From positions 1 through 26,999 of the forward strand of contig DAOWKM010000083.1 of the NCBI GenBank assembly GCA_030643695.1: DNA of 26,999 nucleotides. The letters are read 5' to 3'. Source of the DNA: Dehalococcoidia bacterium. GTDB lineage: Bacteria; Chloroflexota; Dehalococcoidia; Dehalococcoidales; DAOWKM01. Within the stretch, counting starts at the first letter, position 1. Every line of letters begins with the position of its first letter. The position numbers and the translations under genes are program-made. Of this stretch, positions 14,447 to 21,518 are shown piece after piece. Below the pieces are notes generated by a model. It saw only the letters and a program-made list of their open reading frames with translations. It had not been told where the DNA came from and searched no databases.

Positions 14447-15069
14447 TTGCTGACTCCCTCAGACCACCAGGCATGGGCATGACAGTGACCAATGGGGTGC
14501 TCCCAGGCTTTATATACCGAGCTATCTATGGTTGGCAGTTCAACAGTAATGGTGCTGGGAACACCGTTAATAGAGCCTTCCCAGGAGAGCCCCCTTTCGG
14601 ATTCTTGGAAATGGTTATCAATGAAGTCCAAGCCAAGAGGGTGCAGAAGCCACTCAAATCGAGCCCGGTATCTACCTTCACTGCTTGAGGTAATGGCATC
14701 ATGAATATCACATCGGATTACTGTGGAATGAGTGGTGCTATCAAAGAAGAAGCTGTAGTCTGAAGCGGAAACGCTGTTTTTAGCCAGACTTTGCTCAAGG
14801 TCCTCCTTGAAGTCAGCCTTAAACCGGGTTTGGTTGGCTAAATAGTCGGAGAACTCCTTCTCCCCCCAGAAAGACTGGCGTAAGTAGTGGAAGGTCAACT
14901 CGTCGGCTTTAACCTCAATTACCCGTTGTAGTTCGCCTTCCGGCTCAGCCATAGGCACCTCAGCCGGCGTCGTTGGCAGTGGGGGCGTGGGGGTAGGGGC
15001 ACAGCCAGCCATAGTCGCCAGTAATATAGCTATTAGTAGTAAGGGGGGAATACCTTGCTTTATTTTCAT
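14443..15069 (-). CDS. Lipoprotein of unknown function
   Basis: A 208-residue protein with a classic lipoprotein signal: a basic start (MKIK), a hydrophobic core and the lipobox MAGC with C23 as the lipidation site. A Pro/Thr-rich linker (APTPTPPLPTTPAEVP) follows. The remaining 160 residues are mixed, with several aromatic and charged positions and two His near the end (IGHCHAHAWW). I recognise no domain. It is expected on the outer face of the cytoplasmic membrane. It is the first gene of the three-gene operon with the MBL hydrolase and YggS, and is divergent from the DUF134 gene. Confidence 0.8.
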   Translation of the reverse strand: MKIKQGIPPLLLIAILLATMAGCAPTPTPPLPTTPAEVPMAEPEGELQRVIEVKADELTFHYLRQSFWGEKEFSDYLANQTRFKADFKEDLEQSLAKNSVSASDYSFFFDSTTHSTVIRCDIHDAITSSSEGRYRARFEWLLHPLGLDFIDNHFQESERGLSWEGSINGVPSTITVELPTIDSSVYKAWEHPIGHCHAHAWWSEGVSK

Positions 15070-15111
15070 TTCCTTCTTCTAAACTTCAACTAAAAATATT
15101 TTAGCACTTTG

Positions 15112-15141
15112 TTGACAAGATATAAAGTGGTATGCTATCAT
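15112..15141 (+). promoter_or_regulatory. Sigma-70-type promoter of the DUF134/NifX gene train
   Basis: A perfect -35 box TTGACA at 15112-15117, an 18-base spacer, then TATCAT at 15136-15141. It is the only strong promoter seen ahead of the gene train that runs to 23226. Confidence 0.65.
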
Positions 15142-15144
15142 AAT

Positions 15145-15162
15145 TATGAGCATATGTTCATA
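15145..15162 (+). promoter_or_regulatory. Palindromic operator just downstream of the -10 box
   Basis: TATGAGCATATGTTCATA is an 18-base inverted repeat with a single mismatched pair. It starts 4 bases after the -10 box, so it covers the predicted transcription start. TGA-x-CATATG-x-TCA is the symmetry class bound by ArsR/SmtB-type metal repressors, but no ArsR gene is in the window. The DUF134 protein encoded next is the other obvious candidate. Confidence 0.55.
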
Positions 15163-15185
15163 GAAGCTAAAGAGGAGATGGAAAC

Positions 15186-15641
15186 ATTAGGGGCAGGATA
15201 CCGAAGTGGCGCCGTGTTGCCTTTATACCAGAGGTAACCTATTTCAAGCCAGCAGGGATACCGGCTCGCATTCTTGAAGAGGTGTGCCTTTCGGTAGAAG
15301 AGGCTGAGGCGATACGCCTTAAGGACTTGGATGGGCTAGAACAGGAAGAGTGCGCTCAGAGGATGAATGTCTCACGCCCAACCTTTCATCGGGTGCTAGG
15401 GTCAGCCCGTGGTAAGCTGGCTGATGCTCTGCTCAACGGAAAGGCAATGCGGATTGAGGGGGGTAACTTTGAGATGGCAATGCGCCATTTCCACTGCATA
15501 AACGGGCATGAATGGGATGTATCCTTTGAGACTATGATAGCTGAGCCTCCTCATTCTTGTCCTACTTGTAACACGCTAAATATTTTGCCTATCCAGCCCC
15601 TTGGATTAGGCTGGGGGCGAAGGGGCTGGGGGAGGCGCTGA
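15186..15641 (+). CDS. DUF134 helix-turn-helix regulator (probable ATT start)
   Basis: A 151-residue DUF134 protein. The family N-terminus (IPKWRRVAFIPEVTYFKPAG) is encoded in frame from 15186, but no ATG, GTG or TTG precedes it after the in-frame stop near 15163. The best start is ATT at 15186, eight bases after an AGAGGAG site. The GTG at 15282 would delete the conserved first 32 residues. Residues 38-80 form a sigma-region-4-like HTH (SVEEAEAIRLKDLDGLEQEE, then RMNVSRPTFHRVL). The C-terminus has Cys and His residues (HCINGHEW, SCPTCN) that could bind a metal, and a Gly/Trp/Arg tail. DUF134 genes commonly neighbour NifX-type genes. It probably regulates this cluster. Confidence 0.85.
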   Translation: MRGRIPKWRRVAFIPEVTYFKPAGIPARILEEVCLSVEEAEAIRLKDLDGLEQEECAQRMNVSRPTFHRVLGSARGKLADALLNGKAMRIEGGNFEMAMRHFHCINGHEWDVSFETMIAEPPHSCPTCNTLNILPIQPLGLGWGRRGWGRR

Positions 15642-15659
15642 GAAAAGGAGGTGAACAAG

Positions 15660-15866
15660 ATGGCATTTGGAAGAGGCTGGTTTGGCAGAGGAGTTGGTTG
15701 GGGAAGGGGTAACCCCTATCCCTTCTGCCGCAACTTTCCTTGGCTGCCGAGATGGTGGTGGGCAACACCTTATGCCGGTCAGTATGGGGCAACTATCCCT
15801 TATATGGGATACGGCTACCCTAGCTATGGTGCCTACTACCCATTCTACGGACCTTACCGATGGTAG
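15660..15866 (+). CDS. Small Gly/Tyr/Trp-rich protein (DUF5320-like)
   Basis: A 68-residue low-complexity protein: an N-terminal GRGWFGRGVGWGRGN stretch, one cysteine in YPFCRNFPWLPRWWW, and a Tyr/Gly/Pro-rich end (YGYPSYGAYYPFYGPYRW). ATG 15660 is placed by a perfect AAAGGAGGTGA site. The in-frame GTG at 15651 lies within that site and is rejected. Composition and position match the small Gly/Met/Tyr-rich proteins (DUF5320 and relatives) that accompany NifX and MinD-ferredoxin genes. Their function is undescribed. It is 18 bases after DUF134. Confidence 0.7.
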   Translation: MAFGRGWFGRGVGWGRGNPYPFCRNFPWLPRWWWATPYAGQYGATIPYMGYGYPSYGAYYPFYGPYRW

Positions 15867-15916
15867 TAGTCATTGAATCGTAAAAGGTTAAAATTTATAA
15901 TTAGGAGGTGATAAAT

Positions 15917-16288
15917 ATGCCTAATGGAGGTAGAGGAAACAGATGGATGTATCAACTTACCGGACTTCCCGGGTGGATGAGGTTTGGTTTTAGCCCTGGC
16001 TGGCAGGGGAGAAGCCCAACTGGATTAGGACCAGGGGCAAGCTACCTTATGACTGGTCAGTGGCCAACACCACAAGCTCAAGCTTACTGGCAGGCAATGC
16101 AGGCGGGACAAGCACCCTACCCTTCTTACGGAGCGCCAACGGGGGCAGTGCCTGGAGCAATGCCTTCGGCTCCACAGATGACCCGAGAGCAAGAACTTGA
16201 GTTTTTGAAGAACCAGGCTAATGCCGTAAAGAGTCAGCTTGAGCAGATTGAAGCTAGGGCGCGTGAGCTGGAGATAGAGGAAAAATAG
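15917..16288 (+). CDS. DUF5320-like protein with C-terminal coiled coil
   Basis: A 123-residue protein starting MPNGGRGNRWMYQLTGLPGWMRFG. The YxxTGLPGW segment is typical of DUF5320-type proteins. A Pro/Gly/Ala/Tyr-rich middle (about 45-85) leads to a charged heptad-repeat helix (about 88-123) beginning MTREQELEFLKNQA. ATG 15917 follows an AGGAGGTGAT site. Its middle and coiled-coil DNA is nearly duplicated in the next gene. The coiled coil suggests assembly with the following DUF5320 protein and with the NifX protein, which ends in a similar helix. Confidence 0.72.
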   Translation: MPNGGRGNRWMYQLTGLPGWMRFGFSPGWQGRSPTGLGPGASYLMTGQWPTPQAQAYWQAMQAGQAPYPSYGAPTGAVPGAMPSAPQMTREQELEFLKNQANAVKSQLEQIEARARELEIEEK

Positions 16289-16324
16289 GCTAGCGTAACT
16301 TAGTATAAAATAGGAGGTGATGTT

Positions 16325-16642
16325 ATGCCAGGATTTGATGGAACCGGTCCTAGAGGGATGGGACCAATGACAGGGGGAGGTAGAGGATTCTGTAGTCCTC
16401 GGGGGATAGGAGCAGCTCTTCGCGGATATGGAATTCCCCCAGTGACAGGATATGGCTATCCATATTATGGTGGGATGGAAGCTCCTTATCCTTCTTATGG
16501 AGTGCCAGCGGGGGCAGTGCCTTCGGCGCCGCAGATGACCCGTGAGCAAGAACTTGAATTCTTGAAGAACCAGGCTAATGCCATAAAGAGTCAGCTGGAG
16601 CAGATTGAGGCTAGGACACGCGAGCTGGAAGTAGAGAAGTAA
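16325..16642 (+). CDS. DUF5320 protein with C-terminal coiled coil
   Basis: A 105-residue protein with the canonical DUF5320 start MPGFDGTGPRGMGPMTGGG and a Cys in RGFCSPRG. A Tyr/Gly/Pro-rich middle follows, then a coiled-coil tail (about 71-105) beginning MTREQELEFLKNQA, nearly identical to that of the preceding protein. The AGGAGGTGAT site before ATG 16325 is also the same. The two genes share their 3' halves by duplication but differ in their N-terminal modules, so they probably occupy equivalent docking positions in one complex. Confidence 0.78.
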   Translation: MPGFDGTGPRGMGPMTGGGRGFCSPRGIGAALRGYGIPPVTGYGYPYYGGMEAPYPSYGVPAGAVPSAPQMTREQELEFLKNQANAIKSQLEQIEARTRELEVEK

Positions 16643-16677
16643 ATCTGAGACTAGTTTAACAAAAAGGAGACTAAATT

Positions 16678-17238
16678 ATGAGAATTGCCATATCAGCCAC
16701 ATGTCCTACTCTGGATGCTGAGGTAGATGCTCGTTTCGGCCGGTGTCCTTATTTTATCATTGTTGACCCAGATACAATGCAGTTTGAAGCTATGGAAAAC
16801 TCTAGCGCTATGGCTGGTGGTGGGGCAGGGATCTCTACTGGCCAGATGATTGCCAGTAAAGGGGTACAGGTGGTGCTTACCGGTAATTGTGGTCCCAATG
16901 CCTATCAGGTGTTGTCAGCCGCCGGGCTCCAAGTAATCACCGGGGTTAGTGGCAAAGTTAGGGATGCTGTCATAGCCTATAAATCGGGTCAGTTTCAAGC
17001 CGTTTCTCAGCCCAATGTAGCTGACCACTTCGGTATGGGTAGAGGTATGGGCAAGGGCATGGGCAGAGGTGTAGGTCGGGGCATGGGAGTTGGAATAATG
17101 CCGTCGGTTACCCCCGTCCCCCAAACTCCAAGCCCTGAGCAGGGGCTAGAGGCACTTAAGGCTCAATCACAGGTGCTGGCGCAGCAACTGAGTGAGCTCC
17201 AGCGTCGTATTAAAGAGTTAGAAAAGAAAGGAGAATAG
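16678..17238 (+). CDS. NifX/NifB-type cluster-binding protein with GM-rich linker and coiled coil
   Basis: A 186-residue protein. Residues 1-110 are a dinitrogenase iron-molybdenum cofactor-binding domain (PF02579 type): MRIAISATCP start, DARFGRCPYFIIVD, GISTGQMIASKGVQVVLTGNCGPNA. C9, C23 and C71 are possible cluster ligands. A repetitive Gly/Met/Arg linker (119-139) is followed by a Pro-rich turn and a heptad-repeat helix (150-186) resembling the DUF5320 tails. This domain binds FeMo-co precursors in NifX/NafY and a Mo-Cu-S cluster in the Desulfovibrio orange protein. With no nif structural genes here, the latter kind of role is more likely. Confidence 0.88.
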   Translation: MRIAISATCPTLDAEVDARFGRCPYFIIVDPDTMQFEAMENSSAMAGGGAGISTGQMIASKGVQVVLTGNCGPNAYQVLSAAGLQVITGVSGKVRDAVIAYKSGQFQAVSQPNVADHFGMGRGMGKGMGRGVGRGMGVGIMPSVTPVPQTPSPEQGLEALKAQSQVLAQQLSELQRRIKELEKKGE

Positions 17239-17242
17239 GGAC

Positions 17243-17473
17243 ATGCCAAGAGGAAATGGAACCGGACCTCCCGGAGGAGGTGGTTCAGGAACAGGAGGGG
17301 GTATTGGACAAGGAGGAAAGGGTAGAGGTAGGATGGGAGGAACGCGTCCCGGAGCCGGACCTAGTGGGAGTTGTGTCTGTCCTAACTGTGGGGCGAAAGT
17401 GCCTCATCAAGTAGGGACCCCCTGCTACAATTTGAGTTGCCCTCAGTGCGGAACAAAAATGGTAAGGGGATAG
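17243..17473 (+). CDS. Gly-rich zinc-ribbon protein
   Basis: A 76-residue protein with a Gly-rich first half (starting MPRGNGTGPPGGGG) and a C-terminal zinc ribbon of two knuckles, CVCPNCG and CPQCGTKM, with another Cys in TPCYNLSC. It probably binds zinc or a small cluster. It starts 4 bases after the NifX gene and ends 1 base before the first MinD gene, so it is firmly inside the operon. Related small proteins occur beside MinD-ferredoxin genes, but no function is known to me. Confidence 0.75.
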   Translation: MPRGNGTGPPGGGGSGTGGGIGQGGKGRGRMGGTRPGAGPSGSCVCPNCGAKVPHQVGTPCYNLSCPQCGTKMVRG

Positions 17474-17474
17474 G

Positions 17475-18317
17475 GTGATAGTATCTATCGCCAGTGGTAA
17501 GGGTGGCACGGGGAAAACCCTGGTGGCTACCAGCTTGGCTTTATCATTACCAAACAAAAGACCAGTGCAGTTTCTTGACTGTGATGTAGAAGAGCCTGAT
17601 GCTCATATTTTTCTGAAGCCGCTATTAACTCATAAGCAGGCAGTCTCTATCCCTATTCCCCACATAGATGAGAAAAAGTGCACCTATTGTGGCAAATGCG
17701 CTGAGGTTTGTGCCTATAATGCCATTGCTGTGATAAAGGAAAAGGTGCTTATTTTCCCTGAGCTTTGTCATGGCTGTGGTGCCTGCTCTTATCTCTGTCC
17801 CGAAGGTGCCATCTCTGAGGTAGGCAGGGAAATAGGGGTCGTGGAGGTAGGACAGTCAAAGGAGATTGAGTTTATTCATGGCAAGCTTGCTATTGGCGAA
17901 ATGATGGCGCCTCCCATAATCAGGGAGGTAAAGAAGCATATCAATCAGGAAAGGCTGGTTATTATTGATGTTTCTCCAGGAACTTCCTGCCCAGTGGTTG
18001 AAGCAGTAAAGGATAGCGATTTCTGCTTGCTGGTAACTGAACCTACCCCTTTTGGTCTCAACGACTTGGTTCTGGCAATAGAGATGCTGCATCGGTTGGC
18101 TATTCCCTGTGGGGTGGTTATTAACCGGGGTGGTGTTGGAGATAGTAATGTTGAGGAATACTGCCACAAGGAGGGTATCCCTATTTTGCTACGGATACCA
18201 CTGGATATTGAGATTGCTAAATTATACTCCAGGGGGATTACCTTGGTAGAGGGATTGCCACAGTGGCGGGAAACATTCCTTAGGCTCTATAATGATATTG
18301 AGCTGAATAAAAAATGA
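17475..18317 (+). CDS. MinD/ParA-family ATPase with inserted 2x[4Fe-4S] ferredoxin domain (first copy)
   Basis: A 280-residue P-loop ATPase of the MinD/Mrp (SIMIBI) class. The deviant Walker A GKGGTGKT is at 8-15 and DCDVEEPD at 35-42. A bacterial ferredoxin domain is inserted at about 66-115 with two cluster motifs (C69, C72, C75, C79 and C98, C101, C104, C108). IIDVSPGTSCPVVEAV is the Walker B region, and VTEPTPFGLNDL follows. Such ATPases are found in pairs next to NifX-like proteins, including the orange-protein operon of Desulfovibrio, and are thought to drive cluster assembly or transfer. Start GTG 17475. Its last 4 bases overlap the second copy. Confidence 0.92.
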   Translation: MIVSIASGKGGTGKTLVATSLALSLPNKRPVQFLDCDVEEPDAHIFLKPLLTHKQAVSIPIPHIDEKKCTYCGKCAEVCAYNAIAVIKEKVLIFPELCHGCGACSYLCPEGAISEVGREIGVVEVGQSKEIEFIHGKLAIGEMMAPPIIREVKKHINQERLVIIDVSPGTSCPVVEAVKDSDFCLLVTEPTPFGLNDLVLAIEMLHRLAIPCGVVINRGGVGDSNVEEYCHKEGIPILLRIPLDIEIAKLYSRGITLVEGLPQWRETFLRLYNDIELNKK

Positions 18318-19177
18318 AAGAGGTTGTGGTTTTAAGTGGCAAAGGTGGAACGGGGAAGACGAGTATAATAGCCTCCTTTGCCGCTCTGGCTAAAAGTAAG
18401 GTTATGGTCGACTGTGATGTAGATGCTGCCGACCTATACTTGCTTCTTCAACCGATTACTCAGGAGAAGCATGAGTTCTGGAGCGGGCAGGTTGCTGTTA
18501 TTGATGAGGAAAAATGCACTCAGTGTGGGCTTTGTCAGGATGTGTGCCGCTTTAACGCCATTGAGAACTTCAAGGTTGACCCTATCTCCTGCGAGGGCTG
18601 TGGTTTCTGCTATAATGTATGCCCTGAAGGGGCTATCACTATGGAGGAGAGCCTCTCGGGACACTGGTTTGTCTCTGAAACACGCTATGGACATCTCGTT
18701 CATGCCAGATTAGGAGTTACTGAGGAGAATTCAGGAAAACTGGTAGCTGCGGTCAGGCAAGAGGCTAGGCTAATTGCTCAAAGGCAGGGGCTTGACTATA
18801 TTATCAGTGACGGACCGCCGGGCATTGGTTGCCCGGTTATCTCTTCCTTAGCTGGGGCAGACCTAGCGGTTATTGTTACTGAGCCAACCCTTTCTGGAAT
18901 GCATGACATGGATAGAGTTATTGATGTTTGTCGCCATTTCACTATTCCCGTTATTGTTGGCATCAATAAGTGTGACCTTAATGAAGATAACAGCCATCAG
19001 ATTGAAAGCTATTGCCATGACCAAGGAATAGAGGTCGCCGCTAAGATTCCCTTTGATAATGTAGTAACCGAGGCTCTGGTTCGCGGGCTACCGGTAGTGG
19101 AATACTGCGATAATGGTGTTTCACCGCAGATAAAGAGGCTATGGCAATCTATTTCAGGATTACTGGTAAATAGTTAA
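18314..19177 (+). CDS. MinD/ParA-family ATPase with inserted 2x[4Fe-4S] ferredoxin domain (second copy)
   Basis: A 287-residue paralogue of the preceding gene, overlapping it by ATGA, so the two are made together and probably form a heterodimer. Walker A is GKGGTGKT (9-16), then DCDVDAADLY. The ferredoxin insert has C68, C71, C74, C78 and C93, C96, C99, C103. SDGPPGIGCPVISSL is the Walker B region and VTEPTLSGMHDM follows. The ATPase and cluster motifs are all intact in both copies, so neither looks like a dead subunit. Confidence 0.92.
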   Translation: MKEVVVLSGKGGTGKTSIIASFAALAKSKVMVDCDVDAADLYLLLQPITQEKHEFWSGQVAVIDEEKCTQCGLCQDVCRFNAIENFKVDPISCEGCGFCYNVCPEGAITMEESLSGHWFVSETRYGHLVHARLGVTEENSGKLVAAVRQEARLIAQRQGLDYIISDGPPGIGCPVISSLAGADLAVIVTEPTLSGMHDMDRVIDVCRHFTIPVIVGINKCDLNEDNSHQIESYCHDQGIEVAAKIPFDNVVTEALVRGLPVVEYCDNGVSPQIKRLWQSISGLLVNS

Positions 19178-19187
19178 GAAGGTGGGG

Positions 19188-19226
19188 ATGCCTATTTATG
19201 AATACGAAAGAAAGGAGACAGAATGA
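19188..19226 (+). CDS. 12-codon mini-ORF resembling an FmdB N-terminus
   Basis: MPIYEYERKETE followed by TGA, with an AAGGTGGGG site just before its ATG. Its stop overlaps the NifX start as ATGA. MPIYEY is the invariant start of FmdB-type zinc-ribbon proteins (normally followed by a CxxC), and FmdB-like genes often accompany these clusters. It may be a decayed FmdB gene now acting as a translational-coupling leader, or chance. Confidence 0.35.
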   Translation: MPIYEYERKETE

Positions 19227-19621
19227 AGATTGCGGCTATATCAGAGGATGGAATCACTATTAGCCAGCATTTTGGCCGGGCGCCAGTCTATGTGGTGATT
19301 ACGGTGGAGGATGGCAGGATTGTGGGTAAAGAAACACGAGATAAAACAGGGCATCACACCTTTGCTGCTCATCATCCACCTAATTTAGCCCCTGGTGAAA
19401 GGCATGGCTATGACGCTGGCTCACCGGTAAGGCACGAGAGTATGGCTGAGACTATCTCTGACTGCCAGGTTCTCATCACTGGGGGTATGGGTTGGGGAGC
19501 CTATGAGAGTATGCAGAGCTATGATATTAAGCCTATTGTCACCGATATAAAAAGTATTGATGAAGCTGTGCAGCTTTATCTTGATGGCAGGCTACCCAAT
19601 TTGATGGAGCGTCTGCACTAG
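19223..19621 (+). CDS. NifX-type cluster-binding protein, His-rich loop (second copy)
   Basis: A 132-residue single-domain PF02579-type protein: MKIAAISEDGITISQHFGRAPVYVV, CQVLITGGMGWGAYESM, then a helix ending in LDGRLPNLM. Between about 41 and 74 it carries six histidines (KTGHHTF, AAHHPP, ERHGYD, VRHESM), a likely metal-binding loop that the first NifX copy lacks. It has only one cysteine, in DCQV. It lacks the Met/Gly linker and coiled coil, so it may be the mobile carrier while the first copy is fixed in a complex. That is inference. Confidence 0.88.
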   Translation: MKIAAISEDGITISQHFGRAPVYVVITVEDGRIVGKETRDKTGHHTFAAHHPPNLAPGERHGYDAGSPVRHESMAETISDCQVLITGGMGWGAYESMQSYDIKPIVTDIKSIDEAVQLYLDGRLPNLMERLH

Positions 19622-19638
19622 AAAAGGAAGGCCAAGTA

Positions 19639-20451
19639 ATAATAACTTATATTGCTACTCTACTGATAACCGGTATTGTTGCTGGCTTTGGTAGCGGTCT
19701 GTTAGGGGTAGGTGGTGGCTTCATTATGACCCCGGTTCAGTGTATGCTGTTTACCAACAGGGGCATTCCCATAGATATGGCTACAAGGCTGGCATTCGGC
19801 ACAACTTTGCTGGCTATTTTGCCTACGGCGGCTAGTGGCGCCTGGAGGCATAGTAAACAGGGGGCAGTATGGTGGCGAGCTGCCATTATTATGGGTAGTT
19901 GTGGCACGATAGCTGCCTTTGGTGGAGCCAGTCTAGCGGCTCATCTTCCCGGAGCAGCCCTGAGGATAGCCTTTGGTGTCATTGTCATTCTTGCTGGCAT
20001 TAGGATGCTCGCTTCTAGAGAGGTAAGGATTGAGCCAGAATCAAAGGATAACCCCTGGCTATGGGTTGCCTGGGCTATCCCTATAGGTCTTATAACCGGT
20101 ACCCTTGGAATTGGTGGCGGTGTAGTGGCGGTTCCAATAATGGTGCTGGCACTCAAGTTTAAGATGCATAATGCTGTGGCTACATCCCTAGCCATGATAA
20201 TATTTACCAGTATTGGTGGTGTTATCGGTTATATGATAAATGGTCTCGGTGTTCCTAACCTGCCTGCCTATTCTATAGGCTATGTTAATCTACCAGCATG
20301 GTTTCTATTGGCGGTTACCAGTGTTAGTATGGCACAGGTTGGTGCTATAACCGCACATAAGTTGCCCGCCAGGCAGCTAAGGTATATCTTTGTTGCTATA
20401 CTGTTCTATATGGGGCTAAGGATGCTCGGCGTCTTTGGCTGGCTGGGTTGA
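19639..20451 (+). CDS. TauE/SafE-family sulfite/sulfur-compound transporter (probable ATA start)
   Basis: An integral membrane protein of the TauE/SafE family, about 270 residues with some eight hydrophobic helices. The first helix and family motif (GFGSGLLGVGGGFIMTP) are encoded from about 19639, and the second family repeat is ITGTLGIGGGVVAVPIM. The first canonical start, ATG 19726, would cut through the first motif. Upstream there is no ATG, GTG or TTG back to an in-frame stop inside the NifX gene. An AAAAGGAAGG site at 19622-19631 sits 7 bases before ATA ATA, the probable start. Family members move sulfite, sulfoacetate or other sulfur anions, and here it may supply or remove sulfur for cluster assembly. 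Confidence 0.85.
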   Translation: MITYIATLLITGIVAGFGSGLLGVGGGFIMTPVQCMLFTNRGIPIDMATRLAFGTTLLAILPTAASGAWRHSKQGAVWWRAAIIMGSCGTIAAFGGASLAAHLPGAALRIAFGVIVILAGIRMLASREVRIEPESKDNPWLWVAWAIPIGLITGTLGIGGGVVAVPIMVLALKFKMHNAVATSLAMIIFTSIGGVIGYMINGLGVPNLPAYSIGYVNLPAWFLLAVTSVSMAQVGAITAHKLPARQLRYIFVAILFYMGLRMLGVFGWLG

Positions 20452-20490
20452 CCAGTATAAGCAGCATTAGAGGAGGAGTGAATTATTAAA

Positions 20491-21516
20491 ATGATTACTA
20501 AAGAGGAAGTTGAGCAGGCTTTGAGCGGAGTGCTAGTTCCTGGAGCGGGTCGCAGTGTGGCTCAACTAGGCTTGATGCGAGGGATTGAGGTTAACGATAA
20601 TATAGCTAAGGTTACCCTTGCCTCTACTGCCTTGAGTCCAGACTCTCAGGATTGGGTTAGGATGAAGTCGCAAGCGGTTATAGAGAGACTGCCTGATATA
20701 AGTAAAGTAGATATAGAGTTTGTTAAGGTTAAGCCTATAGAGCTGAATCAGATTCAATATATCATTGCCGTGATGAGTGGTAAGGGTGGAGTGGGTAAAT
20801 CCCTGGTGGCTAGCCTTATGGCGGTTGCTCTCAAGCGCCAGGGCTATGAGGTGGGTATTCTGGATGCAGACATTACCGGTCCGAGCATACCCAAGATGTT
20901 TGGTATTACTGCTCGACCTAGTGGTAGTGATACTGGCATTCTGCCAGTGCTCTCAAGAGCGGGGATGGTGATTATGTCTATGAACCTTCTTTTGCCTCAG
21001 GAGGATGAGGCTGTTATCTGGCGTGGTCCTCTCCTGTCTAAGGCTATCACCCAGTTCTGGGAGGATGTGGTCTGGGGCAGACTCAATTATTTGATTGTAG
21101 ACCTGCCGCCGGGCACTGCCGACGCTTCCCTTACTGTGATGCAAACGCTCCCTGTATCAGGGGTAATCATCGTTTTCACCCCCCAGGATTTAACCACTAT
21201 GATAGTTAGAAAAGCAGTAAAGATGGCTCAGAAAATGGGTAAACCTATTCTAGGCGTGGTTGAGAATATGAGCTATTTATATGTACCCCAAATAGATAAG
21301 CGAGTTGAAATCTTTGGTAGAAGCCGGGGGGAAGAAATGGCGCAGGCAGCCGGAGCCCCGCTTCTAGGGCAGTTGCCAATAGACCCTGAGCTTGCCAAGC
21401 TATGTGATGAGGGAACTATAGAACGCTACAACTCTGATGCCCTTACCACTTTTAGCCAAGCCTTTATCCGAGCGTTGTCTGAGGCTAAATCGGGACAGCC
21501 TGAAAAGGAGGAATAG
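20491..21516 (+). CDS. Mrp/NBP35-family P-loop ATPase
   Basis: A 341-residue Mrp (ApbC) protein. The N-terminal 85 residues resemble the DUF59/MIP18 domain, but sequence match is weak. The deviant Walker A is GKGGVGKS (97-104), followed by DADITGPSIPKMFG and VDLPPGTADASLT. Mrp proteins are scaffolds or carriers that hold a [4Fe-4S] cluster between subunits. Most have CPxC after the NMSY motif. Here that region reads NMSYLYVPQIDKRVEIFG, with no cysteine, so bridging-cluster binding in the usual way is unlikely. It is 39 bases after TauE and 2 bases before MobB, within the operon. Confidence 0.9.
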   Translation: MITKEEVEQALSGVLVPGAGRSVAQLGLMRGIEVNDNIAKVTLASTALSPDSQDWVRMKSQAVIERLPDISKVDIEFVKVKPIELNQIQYIIAVMSGKGGVGKSLVASLMAVALKRQGYEVGILDADITGPSIPKMFGITARPSGSDTGILPVLSRAGMVIMSMNLLLPQEDEAVIWRGPLLSKAITQFWEDVVWGRLNYLIVDLPPGTADASLTVMQTLPVSGVIIVFTPQDLTTMIVRKAVKMAQKMGKPILGVVENMSYLYVPQIDKRVEIFGRSRGEEMAQAAGAPLLGQLPIDPELAKLCDEGTIERYNSDALTTFSQAFIRALSEAKSGQPEKEE

Positions 21517-21518
21517 AG

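Noticed and set aside
17040..17100. Gly/Met repeat in NifX as a DNA repeat or CRISPR-like array
   Set aside because: It is in-frame coding low complexity with short irregular units and no spacers.
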